A stretch of 8,259 nucleotides of DNA, from contig JAUNBY010000126.1 of assembly GCA_030526935.1 (NCBI GenBank), positions 1-8,259 on the forward strand. Reading direction: 5' to 3'. Positions 1-5,993 of the stretch are shown piece by piece; positions within the stretch are counted from its first letter, which is position 1; each line of letters starts with the position of its first letter. The translations under genes and the position numbers were made by a program. The DNA is from Clostridia bacterium (GTDB lineage: Bacteria > Bacillota > Clostridia > Christensenellales > Aristaeellaceae). The notes beneath the pieces are model-generated. The model had not been told where the DNA came from, searched no databases, and saw only the letters and a program-made list of their open reading frames with translations.

Positions 1-470
1 CGGAACTGATAGCAATATGTACCGGAAGCGAGTTGCATAGTGTACGCCCAGTATCCAGTTTCCTCGTTGAGCGTCATCTGATCAAAGGGACGGGTTGGGT
101 TCACATCGTCGGTATGGATCAGGCATCCGTTGTACCAATCGTTGGGATGAATCCTGGCGGCGGAGTTCTGCGACGAATAGATCGGTTCAGAGTAATACCA
201 CTCGCCTGCGACTTCAACGCTCTCATACTCAGGACCGTAGAAGCGGAATGTTACGCAATAACCGGTGGCGGATTCCTCGCTGCGATAAACCGTCGTCTTA
301 GTCAAAGCGGCGAACTCTTCTTCAGTGAAATCCGCGTCGCTAAGCTGTCCGTCCCACTTAATAAACCGTGTCTGGTAATCAACCTCGATAAAGTCTTCCG
401 CCGTTGCGGACGCTACGCAGATGCCAAGAGCAAGAACCAGCATTAGCAATAGAGTAATCGATTTTTTCAT
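1..470 (-). CDS. Secreted protein with esterase-type N-terminal E-set domain (C-terminus beyond window)
   Basis: The frame opens with ATG at 468-470 and stays open to the left edge, giving 156 full codons of an unfinished gene. The start is set by AGAAGGA at 481-487, about 10 nt upstream. The N-terminus is a classic signal peptide: MKKS, then a hydrophobic core (residues 6-20), then a likely cleavage after A24 (ATA|EDF). Residues about 60-156 contain VTFRFYGPEYESVEVAGEW, then aromatic-rich segments (DWYNG, TGYWAYTM, GTYCYQF). This pattern resembles the immunoglobulin-like E-set/CBM48-like module at the front of ferulic-acid-esterase-type alpha/beta hydrolases. By that inference the missing part would hold the catalytic domain. 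The gene lies 64 bp downstream of another secreted hydrolase on the same strand, so the two are probably co-transcribed. The family assignment is by remembered motif only; a carbohydrate-binding protein without hydrolase activity is possible. Confidence 0.75.
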   Translation of the reverse strand, partial: MKKSITLLLMLVLALGICVASATAEDFIEVDYQTRFIKWDGQLSDADFTEEEFAALTKTTVYRSEESATGYCVTFRFYGPEYESVEVAGEWYYSEPIYSSQNSAARIHPNDWYNGCLIHTDDVNPTRPFDQMTLNEETGYWAYTMQLASGTYCYQF

Positions 471-503
471 GGCTTTGTACTCCTTCTATTGTAATTCACG
501 GAG

Positions 504-522
504 GAGGGGAGATCCCCCCCTC
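504..522 (-). other. GC-rich hairpin between the two secreted-protein genes
   Basis: GAGGGG at 504-509 can pair with CCCCTC at 517-522 around a 7-nt loop. It sits in the 64-bp gap between the hydrolase stop codon and the next gene. No U-run follows on either strand, so it is not a standard intrinsic terminator. A partial attenuator or an mRNA-stabilising hairpin would fit, but neither is shown. Confidence 0.35.
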
Positions 523-534
523 TGTCATACGGGA

Positions 535-1587
535 TCAATAGCCTTCTGGATATGTTTCCATGGTGTAATAATACTCGCGATCCCAAGCCTGTTCGTCGCC
601 GGTTAAATAACGGGCGTCTTCCATGTCAGTTCCGCTGAGCAGCCACGCAAAAAGCTTGTGGAGGTCTTCCTGTCCGGGAGATACGTGTCCCTGACCCATA
701 TTGGTCCATATACCCATCTTCTGACCGGCTTGAGGATTGAGACGATAGACATTCTCGCGGAAAGTATATACCCAGCTCGGATTGATATGCGTATCCACTT
801 CGCCGCAGGCAAACATTACGTCTATATCGCCGTCGTCATAACGGGTGAGGTTGACGCTGGGAGAAAAGCTGTCGTAATACCAGACGGACTTGGCGTCCGG
901 CTGACCGGGATCGCTGGGAAGTTCCGCGTTCTCGCGCAGGTTGTGCATACCCGGGCGAAGCCAATCGGGTGCTGTGACAATGCAAAGTATGCGATTTACT
1001 CGTTCGTCGATACCCGCGACTACAAGAGACGTATCGCCGCCCATTGAGTGGCCTCCCATGACGGATTCAACTACCGGGAAGTGATCGTAGAAGTAATCGA
1101 GCACGCGCAGAGTATCTAAAGAGCTGTTGCCGAGAATTTCCCAGCCATATCGATACATGTTCTTGAAACAGGTATTCAGAATCGCCTGTTGCAGTGCGGT
1201 TACTTCTTCCTGAGTGGATGTAAGTATGGTCGTGGGGTTCTGGAAATTGGCGCGTTCGCCGTGCATGTAATGATCGAAGAATACGGCTGTATAACCGTTT
1301 TCGATTATATACTGCGCGTAAGTCGTTACAAGAGATTCTTTGTTTCCGGACAAACCAGAAAGGAAGATACATATCTTCATTTCGTCGCCTTCGACATATC
1401 CCGGAGGCGTCACGTAGTAAACCGGGATAAGGTCTACCCATATCTTGTTAACCTCATACTCGCCAAGTTCTACAACAGACGGTTCTTCATGAGTGATTGT
1501 GAAATAATCGTTCTCGGCAAACGCAGATATACTGCTGGCTCCAATCATGATTGCAAACGTTAAAACGAATACCAGAATCTTCTTCAA
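535..1587 (-). CDS. Secreted alpha/beta-hydrolase (esterase/lipase-like serine hydrolase)
   Basis: This is a 350-residue exported serine hydrolase. The signal peptide covers residues 1-24 (MKKILVFVLTFAIMIG core, probable cleavage SAFA|END). The mature part has the alpha/beta-hydrolase order. An oxyanion-region strand reads CIFLSGLSGNK (73-83), and the nucleophile elbow GGHSMGG has the likely catalytic Ser181. An acidic strand end reads FACGEVD (candidate Asp265), and a late GQGH supplies candidate His301. Dienelactone-hydrolase/acyl-esterase-type folds have this arrangement. The substrate cannot be read from the sequence; export and the neighbouring esterase-type module suggest extracellular ester cleavage, possibly of plant or host polymers. 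The initiation codon is TTG (1585-1587), backed by a very strong AAAGGAGG at 1597-1604, 9 nt away. It is the first gene after the promoter at 1687-1716. An inactive or peptidase-like member of the fold cannot be excluded. Confidence 0.88.
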   Translation of the reverse strand: MKKILVFVLTFAIMIGASSISAFAENDYFTITHEEPSVVELGEYEVNKIWVDLIPVYYVTPPGYVEGDEMKICIFLSGLSGNKESLVTTYAQYIIENGYTAVFFDHYMHGERANFQNPTTILTSTQEEVTALQQAILNTCFKNMYRYGWEILGNSSLDTLRVLDYFYDHFPVVESVMGGHSMGGDTSLVVAGIDERVNRILCIVTAPDWLRPGMHNLRENAELPSDPGQPDAKSVWYYDSFSPSVNLTRYDDGDIDVMFACGEVDTHINPSWVYTFRENVYRLNPQAGQKMGIWTNMGQGHVSPGQEDLHKLFAWLLSGTDMEDARYLTGDEQAWDREYYYTMETYPEGY

Positions 1588-1596
1588 AATTGTACG

Positions 1597-1604
1597 CCTC
1601 CTTT
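1597..1604 (-). promoter_or_regulatory. Strong ribosome binding site that decides a TTG start
   Basis: AAAGGAGG lies 9 nt before the TTG at 1585-1587. No ATG or GTG sits at a usable distance, and the signal peptide begins directly with MKK from this codon. The TTG is therefore the best start. Confidence 0.8.
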
Positions 1605-1655
1605 AAATGTAACCAACAAATTTACTAAGATATAATATACGCTTCCAACACAAAG

Positions 1656-1673
1656 AGGTAAGTGCACTTTCCT
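1656..1673. promoter_or_regulatory. 18-bp near-perfect palindrome, candidate operator
   Basis: AGGTAAGTGCACTTTCCT reads the same on both strands except for one symmetric T/T pair; its core AAGTGCACTT is a perfect 10-bp palindrome. It is centred about 16 nt downstream of the transcription start predicted from the promoter at 1687-1716. It has no loop, so it suits a dimeric DNA-binding repressor better than an RNA hairpin. The binding protein is unknown. Confidence 0.45.
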
Positions 1674-1686
1674 TGTTTGTATATTT

Positions 1687-1716
1687 AGTATATCTTAAAT
1701 CTAATATGCGAGTCAA
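1687..1716 (-). promoter_or_regulatory. Sigma-A-type promoter for the secreted-hydrolase genes
   Basis: On the minus strand, TTGACT (1711-1716) is separated by 18 bp from TATACT (1687-1692), each one mismatch from the consensus -35 and -10 boxes. The predicted start is near 1680, giving a leader of about 90 nt before the TTG start. A weaker TATATT/TATTAT sequence closer to the gene (around 1630-1637) lacks a good -35. Confidence 0.6.
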
Positions 1717-2077
1717 TGTTACTCAACACATAAATCATATACGCAATTTGGTGCGTGGAACAGAATGGTGCGATATTAAAACCGATGATAAAAATCAAGA
1801 AAACCGTCATATTATATAAAAATTGAGCGAGCATTGCCGAAATGAGCGATATAATTGAATAATGAGGTTGACCGACGATATTAGTCGATGGAATATAAAG
1901 TAATAAATATACAGCCACGATCATTCGCGAGATTACGGCTCATCCGATAATTCGTATGTAATAATATCGATCGATTCTTAATTATAGATGAGCATACATA
2001 AAAGAACTGTAATATCGGAATGAGGAGGCATAAGAAAAGGTCGGGAAATCAGGATTCGGGTATTTGCAAGGGTACAC

Positions 2078-2674
2078 CTAATCCAAAGCGAAACTACTAC
2101 CAAGTGCGCGAGCCTTCTCCCGCGCTTTTTTCATCTCGCCCTCGACATCCCAGCCCTCGACGTCCAGCCCTTCGGCTGATATGGCGTCGAATCGCTCGAT
2201 GCCCACCATGGAGCATATGGCGCGCAGATACGCGCTTCCCCAATCGTTACAGGCCATGGGGCTTCCCGCCGTAGTCAGATAAGCCAGCCTGTCCGCGCGG
2301 CAAAGGCCGACGGGGCCTTTTTCGTTGTAATAAAAGTTTATGTTCCTGACCATTATATGTTCTATATAGGTTTTCAGCGCCGCCGGGAACATATAATCCC
2401 AATAGGGCGCGGCGACGAGTATTCTGTTTGCCGCGGCGAACTGATTAGCCAGCTCGAACATGGGGTGATTAAGCTTTCCGTCGTCTATGAGCGCTTCGCG
2501 CCTCTCGACGTCTGATCCCTTAAACGGCCGCAGATCCATATCCCTGAGCGCGACCGCGGATACGGACGATGAGGGGGACGCCTCCCGAAAGGCTTCTAAA
2601 AAGGCTCGCGCCAGGCTAGATGTGCGCGAGATTTTTTCGCCCCTTTGACACGCGTCTATAAACAACAGCTTCAT
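2078..2674 (-). CDS. AzoR-like FMN-dependent NAD(P)H oxidoreductase (flavodoxin-2 fold)
   Basis: The 198-residue length is typical of the FMN-dependent NADH-azoreductase/quinone-reductase family. The first strand MKLLFIDACQRG (1-12) is followed by the SRTSSLARAF helix (16-25). The signature AAPYWDYMFPAALKTYIEHI (88-107) corresponds to the APMYNF..PAxLKxYID flavin-binding loop of AzoR. TTAGSP (134-139) is the second FMN-contacting loop. The protein should be cytosolic and reduce quinones, azo compounds or similar electrophiles with NAD(P)H. Its ATG (2672-2674) overlaps the rarA TGA in an ATGA, which implies translational coupling as the last gene of the operon. Near the C-terminus LDVEG and WDVEG are encoded by adjacent 15-nt units (2138-2167), apparently a small in-frame duplication. 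The true electron acceptor is not known, so no gene symbol is given. Confidence 0.87.
   Translation of the reverse strand: MKLLFIDACQRGEKISRTSSLARAFLEAFREASPSSSVSAVALRDMDLRPFKGSDVERREALIDDGKLNHPMFELANQFAAANRILVAAPYWDYMFPAALKTYIEHIMVRNINFYYNEKGPVGLCRADRLAYLTTAGSPMACNDWGSAYLRAICSMVGIERFDAISAEGLDVEGWDVEGEMKKAREKARALGSSFALD
2138..2167. repeat. Imperfect 15-bp tandem duplication inside the AzoR-like gene
   Basis: Two adjacent units, gccctcgacatccca and gccctcgacgtccag, match at 12 of 15 positions and keep the reading frame. They encode the back-to-back pentapeptides LDVEG and WDVEG near the C-terminus. Confidence 0.6.
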
Positions 2675-3984
2675 TCTATACCTTTTTGCCGCCTTATTTC
2701 ATGTATTTCAGCCTCGTAGCCCAATTCTCCCGGCACGTAGTAGGGCATGCCCGCCGCGTCGAGCGGCGCGTATTGCTGATGGACGTAATGCCCCGGATAG
2801 TCGTGCGCATATTTATATCCGACGCCAGAACCTATGCGGCCTGATCCCGCGAAACTCGTGTCGCGAAGGTGTACGGGTACGCTTTGATAGCCGCCCTTTT
2901 CCGCGTCTTCCATCGCCCTGTCTATAGCCATGACTATGGAATTTGACTTGGGACTTTCGCACACCGCGACTATCGCCTGAGAGATTGGCAATTTGGCTTC
3001 GGGCATACCAATGGCTTCAAGAGCGTTATACGCCGCGACCGCCTGAAGCATCGCCATGGGGTTGGCCATGCCGACGTCTTCGCTCGCGTGGGCGATCGTC
3101 CGGCGCACGATTATTCGCGGATCGACGCCGGCTTTTATCATTCGCGCGAACCACGCCAGCGCCGCGTCGCTGTCTGAACCGCGAAGACTTTTGCAAAACG
3201 CGGAGAGCATGTCGTAGAAAAGCGATTCGTCCATTTGCAGGACGGGCTTTTGTATCGACTGTTCGGCGATTTGCAGGGTTATGCGTATGCTCGCGTCGCG
3301 GTTGAGCGGAGTGGACACCACCGCAAGCTCCAGTGCGTTGAGCGCCGCGCGCACGTCGCCGTTGGCTACGCGCGCTATATGTTCGAGGGCTTCGCCTTCT
3401 ATTTCGACGCTTTGCCCGCCGTAGCCTCGTTCCCTGTCGCTTATGGCGCGCAGCATGGCCGTCTTGACGTCGTCGTCTGACAGCTTCTCGAACCTGAAAA
3501 GGCGGCAACGGCTGACTATGGCGGGCGTCATGCATATCATGGGGTTCTCGGTGGTAGAGCCTATGAACTTTATCGTTCCGGCTTCTATCGCAGGGAGTAT
3601 GGAGTCGGACTGGGCTTTAGACCAGCGATGGCACTCGTCTAAAAGCAGATAGGTGCTTTGAGAGTACATTTTAAGCCGATCCTGAGCAGACTTTATCACC
3701 TCGCGCACGTCGGCTACGCCGCTCGTCACGGCGTTGAGCTTTACAAATTCCGACTTTGTGGTATGGGCGATTATCGAGGCGAGCGTGGTCTTGCCTGAAC
3801 CGGGAGGCCCCCAGAATATGGAGCTTGTGAGCCTGTCGGCGATTATGGCTCGCCTTAACAGCGAGCCTTCGCCCATTATTTCGCTTTGGCCTAGAAACTC
3901 ATCCAGCGTTTGCGGGCGCATTCTTTCCGCCAGCGGAGCCATATCGCGCCCGGGATCGCCCAGTTGAGAAAACAGATCCCGCAT
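2671..3984 (-). CDS. rarA: Replication-associated recombination protein A (RarA/MgsA AAA+ ATPase)
   Basis: RarA is a clamp-loader-like AAA+ ATPase that acts at stalled replication forks and single-strand gaps. The 437 residues match the usual 420-450. In order: PLAERMRPQTLDEFLGQ (17-33), Walker A GPPGSGKTT (59-67), AVTSGVADVRE (85-95), Walker B LLLDECHRWSKAQ (113-125), sensor-1 region IGSTTENP (141-148) and the arginine-finger motif SRCR (159-162). The lid has NGDVRAALNALE. The C-terminal tetramerisation part has FCKSLRGSDSDAALAWFARM, ASEDVGMANP, PKSN and VPVHLRD, then the YKYAHDYPGHYVHQQY end typical of Gram-positive members. FCKS replaces the more common F/L-HKS, and DECHRWSK replaces DE(V/I)HRFNK. 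The ATG is 2 bp after the HAD stop, with a TAGGAG-like ribosome binding site inside that gene. The stop overlaps the next gene by 4 bp. Confidence 0.96.
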   Translation of the reverse strand: MRDLFSQLGDPGRDMAPLAERMRPQTLDEFLGQSEIMGEGSLLRRAIIADRLTSSIFWGPPGSGKTTLASIIAHTTKSEFVKLNAVTSGVADVREVIKSAQDRLKMYSQSTYLLLDECHRWSKAQSDSILPAIEAGTIKFIGSTTENPMICMTPAIVSRCRLFRFEKLSDDDVKTAMLRAISDRERGYGGQSVEIEGEALEHIARVANGDVRAALNALELAVVSTPLNRDASIRITLQIAEQSIQKPVLQMDESLFYDMLSAFCKSLRGSDSDAALAWFARMIKAGVDPRIIVRRTIAHASEDVGMANPMAMLQAVAAYNALEAIGMPEAKLPISQAIVAVCESPKSNSIVMAIDRAMEDAEKGGYQSVPVHLRDTSFAGSGRIGSGVGYKYAHDYPGHYVHQQYAPLDAAGMPYYVPGELGYEAEIHEIRRQKGIE

Positions 3985-3986
3985 AT

Positions 3987-4598
3987 TTATACTCCTATAT
4001 TTTCGAGACGGCGCTTGAGTTTGTCGTAATCGCCGTCGAAGACAAATCCCCTTATGCCCACGGCCTCGCTTCCCTTTATATTGGCCTCGAGGTCGTCTAT
4101 GAACACGCTTTCCCGCGCCATTATTCCGAATTTCTCAAGCGCGTAAAGGTATATCTCGCGATCCGGCTTGGAGCATTTGGCGTACCAGGATACGACAGCG
4201 CCGTCGAGCAATTTGTATACCTCGTAATGGCTTACGCATTCGGGAAAGCGCGAAGGGGCGTTTGAGAGCATGAACACCTTAAGCCCCTTTCCCTTGAGCC
4301 ATTTGACGAATTCGAGCGCGCCGGGTATCGGGACTACGTAGTTCTGCCAGTTTTCCGTGAGCCAGTAAAACCTGTCGATAAGGTTTTCCGGTATGCGTTT
4401 GGCGATCGACTTTACCAGTTCGCCCTCGTCGTATCTCCCGGTGTCGTTGAGCGTCCATTCGGGGCTTCTGAAAAGCTCCTTTTCGAATATGTCAGCCTCG
4501 GCGGGGTCGGCGGAGCCGACCAGCGCCAGGGCGTGAGGGTTCCACGTCATGAGCACGTTGCCCATGTCGCAAATTACGTTCTTTATCATCTCACCCAC
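3987..4598 (-). CDS. HAD-superfamily hydrolase (YihX-like phosphatase)
   Basis: This is a cytosolic 203-residue HAD subfamily IA protein. Motif I is ICDMGNVLM with nucleophile Asp11. The usual second aspartate is Gly13, as in the DLGNV motif of YihX, a sugar-phosphate phosphatase. Motif II is MLSNAP (Ser112), motif III is CSKPDREIY (Lys144) and motif IV is VFIDDLEAN (Asp168/Asp169). A helical cap lies between about residues 20 and 90. The most likely role is removal of phosphate from a small metabolite; the neighbouring rhaA makes a sugar phosphate conceivable but does not prove it. The longest frame starts with GTG at 4598, with GAGG at 4611-4614 about 12 nt upstream, and overlaps the rhaA stop by 8 bp. 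An ATG three codons later (4589), just before the conserved domain, is an equally possible start coupled to the rhaA stop. Confidence 0.88.
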   Translation of the reverse strand: MGEMIKNVICDMGNVLMTWNPHALALVGSADPAEADIFEKELFRSPEWTLNDTGRYDEGELVKSIAKRIPENLIDRFYWLTENWQNYVVPIPGALEFVKWLKGKGLKVFMLSNAPSRFPECVSHYEVYKLLDGAVVSWYAKCSKPDREIYLYALEKFGIMARESVFIDDLEANIKGSEAVGIRGFVFDGDYDKLKRRLENIGV

Positions 4599-5865
4599 GC
4601 TTGAGCATTACCTCGCGTTCGTATTTCTTCAGCTTCTCTATCCATCCATCGCCTGCGGGTACGTTCTGCTTCTCGCAATATGCGTCCCATACGCAGCTGA
4701 ACGGAAGCGTCTTATATTCCTCCTGAAGGGCGAGCCTGAGCGTAAAGTCTCCGTTTTTCTCGGCTTCCACCGTTTCCTTTCTGGGGGTAACAAACGCCCT
4801 CAAAAGCGCCTTTTGAGTGTTTCTCATTCCTATTACCCAGGCGGCGACGCGGTTAATGGAGGCGTCGAAGTAGTCAAGCCCTATTAAAACGCGCTCGGAG
4901 AATCCGCCGAAGACTATCTCGTCCATGATCTTCTGCAAATCGTCCGTGAACGCGACAACGTGATCGCTGTCCCAGCGCACGCCGCGCGTCACATGCAGGT
5001 GTATGAGCGGCATGTAGAGCATGAGAGAGGATATTTTGTCGGAGATGTACTCCGTCGGGTGATAGTGGCCTGAATCGAGCGTGTACATTATCTTGCGCGT
5101 CAGGGCATAGGATAAAAGCGTCTCGTGCGAACCCACGGTGTAGCTCTCGACGCCTATGCCGAAGAGCTTGGATTCCACCGCGTCGAGAACCAGGGAGCGG
5201 TCAATGCCGGTATCTTTGTATATCTCGTCCAGCGATTCGATAAGGCGCTTGCGGGGAGCGACGGTATCGGCGGGGGTGTCCTTATATCCGTCGGGTATCC
5301 ATACGTTCGTTACGGCGGGCTTGCCGGTTTCTTTGGCGAACGCCTGAGCTATCTCGCGGCAGCGCTTCGCGTGCTCGATCCAGAACTTTCTTATTTTCTC
5401 GTCGGGATGGGACAGCGTGAAGCCGTCGGCGGCGTATTTATGGGAGAAGAACGTCGGGTTCATGTCCAAGCCCATTCCCTTTTCCTTAGCCCAGGCTATC
5501 CAGTTTTTGAAGTCATCGGGAGTATACGCGTCCCTGTCGGCCTTGCGAGCGCCGAGTTCCGCGTAGTTGGCGTGGAGATTCAACTTCTTAGTCCCAGGTA
5601 TAAACGAAAGGGCGACGTCCAGGTCATTGCGAAGTTCATCGCCGCCTCTTGCCCTCCCGGGATAATTGCCGGTGGTCTGTATGCCTCCGGAGGCGCCCGC
5701 CGCGACGCTTTCGCAGCCCATTATATCGTCGCCCTGCCAGCAGTGCATGGAAATTGCGACTTTGGAGCAGTCTTCCATCGCCGCGTCTATATCGACGCCA
5801 TTATGTGAGTATATCTCTTTTGCGTATTCATATCCGCGCCCTACAAGCTTATCGTAATCCGCCAT
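4591..5865 (-). CDS. rhaA: L-rhamnose isomerase
   Basis: RhaA converts L-rhamnose to L-rhamnulose in the cytosol, using divalent metal in a TIM barrel. The 424 residues are close to the usual ~420. Family blocks appear in order: ISMHCWQGDD (38-47), TGNYPGRA (65-72), LNLHANYAE (95-103), LDMNPTFFSH (133-142), VTNVWIPDGYKD (185-196), DAVESKLFGIGVESYTVGSHE (from 228), LDSGHYHPTE (263-272), HVTRGVRWDSDHVV (291-304) and GLDYFDASINR (329-339). Candidate metal ligands, inferred from the family, are E231, D264, H267, H291, D299, D301 and D331. The ATG at 5863-5865 has GGGAGGA at 5873-5879. It is the first gene of the operon, with its own promoter. No rhamnulokinase, aldolase, mutarotase or transporter is in this window. 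Related isomerases accept other aldoses, so the physiological sugar is not certain. Confidence 0.95.
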   Translation of the reverse strand: MADYDKLVGRGYEYAKEIYSHNGVDIDAAMEDCSKVAISMHCWQGDDIMGCESVAAGASGGIQTTGNYPGRARGGDELRNDLDVALSFIPGTKKLNLHANYAELGARKADRDAYTPDDFKNWIAWAKEKGMGLDMNPTFFSHKYAADGFTLSHPDEKIRKFWIEHAKRCREIAQAFAKETGKPAVTNVWIPDGYKDTPADTVAPRKRLIESLDEIYKDTGIDRSLVLDAVESKLFGIGVESYTVGSHETLLSYALTRKIMYTLDSGHYHPTEYISDKISSLMLYMPLIHLHVTRGVRWDSDHVVAFTDDLQKIMDEIVFGGFSERVLIGLDYFDASINRVAAWVIGMRNTQKALLRAFVTPRKETVEAEKNGDFTLRLALQEEYKTLPFSCVWDAYCEKQNVPAGDGWIEKLKKYEREVMLKRG

Positions 5866-5907
5866 ATTTATTCCTCCCGAAATTTATCTATAAAATTACC
5901 CATACAT

Positions 5908-5936
5908 ATTATATACGACAGGGCGTTTTTTTTCAA
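5908..5936 (-). promoter_or_regulatory. Promoter of the rhaA-HAD-rarA-AzoR operon
   Basis: On the minus strand TTGAAA (5931-5936), a 17-bp spacer and a perfect TATAAT (5908-5913) form a near-consensus sigma-A promoter. An A8 run overlaps the -35 box and the start of the spacer. The expected start is near 5901, leaving a leader of about 35 nt before the rhaA ATG. No obvious catabolite-control or rhamnose-regulator site was recognised. Confidence 0.75.
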
Positions 5937-5945
5937 CAGATAATG

Positions 5946-5954
5946 TGGTATAAT
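5946..5954 (+). promoter_or_regulatory. Extended -10 promoter of tcdA
   Basis: TGGTATAAT is a TG-N extended -10 element with a perfect TATAAT (5949-5954). The -35 position falls in the T8 run at 5926-5933 and has no good hexamer, which is common for extended -10 promoters. The predicted start is near 5961, about 33 nt before the tcdA ATG. A second, poorer box, TATAAA at 5958-5963, lies just downstream. Confidence 0.65.
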
Positions 5955-5993
5955 CGGTATAAATTCACATCTCGTGAAAGCCGGAGGAAACCT

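Larger units (their letters stand above)
1606..2077. other. AT-rich intergenic region without a convincing gene
   Basis: About 470 bp separates the end of the AzoR-like gene from the leader of the secreted-hydrolase genes. The stretch is clearly richer in A+T than the genes on either side. It holds the minus-strand promoter (1687-1716) and the palindrome (1656-1673). A 79-codon hydrophobic open frame on the minus strand (1685-1924, two possible membrane segments) lacks a good ribosome binding site, and its 3' end is occupied by that promoter. TGAGGAGG at 2020-2027 looks like a ribosome binding site on the plus strand but has no start codon at a proper distance. I see no clear terminator for the AzoR-like gene, no tRNA and no transposon ends. 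Confidence 0.7.

Noticed and set aside
1..1587. Horizontal transfer of the secreted-hydrolase genes
   Set aside because: G+C seems somewhat lower than in the right-hand genes, but codon habits such as frequent ATA are shared, and no mobile-element ends or repeats were found.
1685..1924. 79-codon hydrophobic open frame on the minus strand
   Set aside because: It has no usable ribosome binding site, is enclosed by an upstream in-frame stop, and its 3' end is taken by the promoter at 1687-1716. AT-rich DNA readily yields hydrophobic frames. A real small membrane protein is not excluded.
2041..2090. Terminator after the AzoR-like gene
   Set aside because: GGATT and AATCC near the stop could pair, but the loop is long, the inner stem is broken and no proper U-run follows.
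2020..2274. 84-codon open frame on the plus strand
   Set aside because: Its start lies within what looks like a Shine-Dalgarno sequence, it has none of its own, and most of it is antisense to the AzoR-like gene.
3026..3535. 169-codon minus-strand frame inside rarA
   Set aside because: It is out of frame with the well-conserved rarA, and its product is Arg-rich and low in complexity, as expected of a shadow frame.
5125..5808. Long plus-strand open frame (227 codons) inside rhaA
   Set aside because: It is antisense to a gene with full-length family conservation. GC-rich coding DNA with few stops in the opposite frame explains it, and the translation has no recognisable motif.
5649..5993. 115-codon upstream extension of tcdA
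   Set aside because: It would run antisense through rhaA and across the divergent promoters. Homology, GGAGG and the TATAAT box all place the start at 5994.
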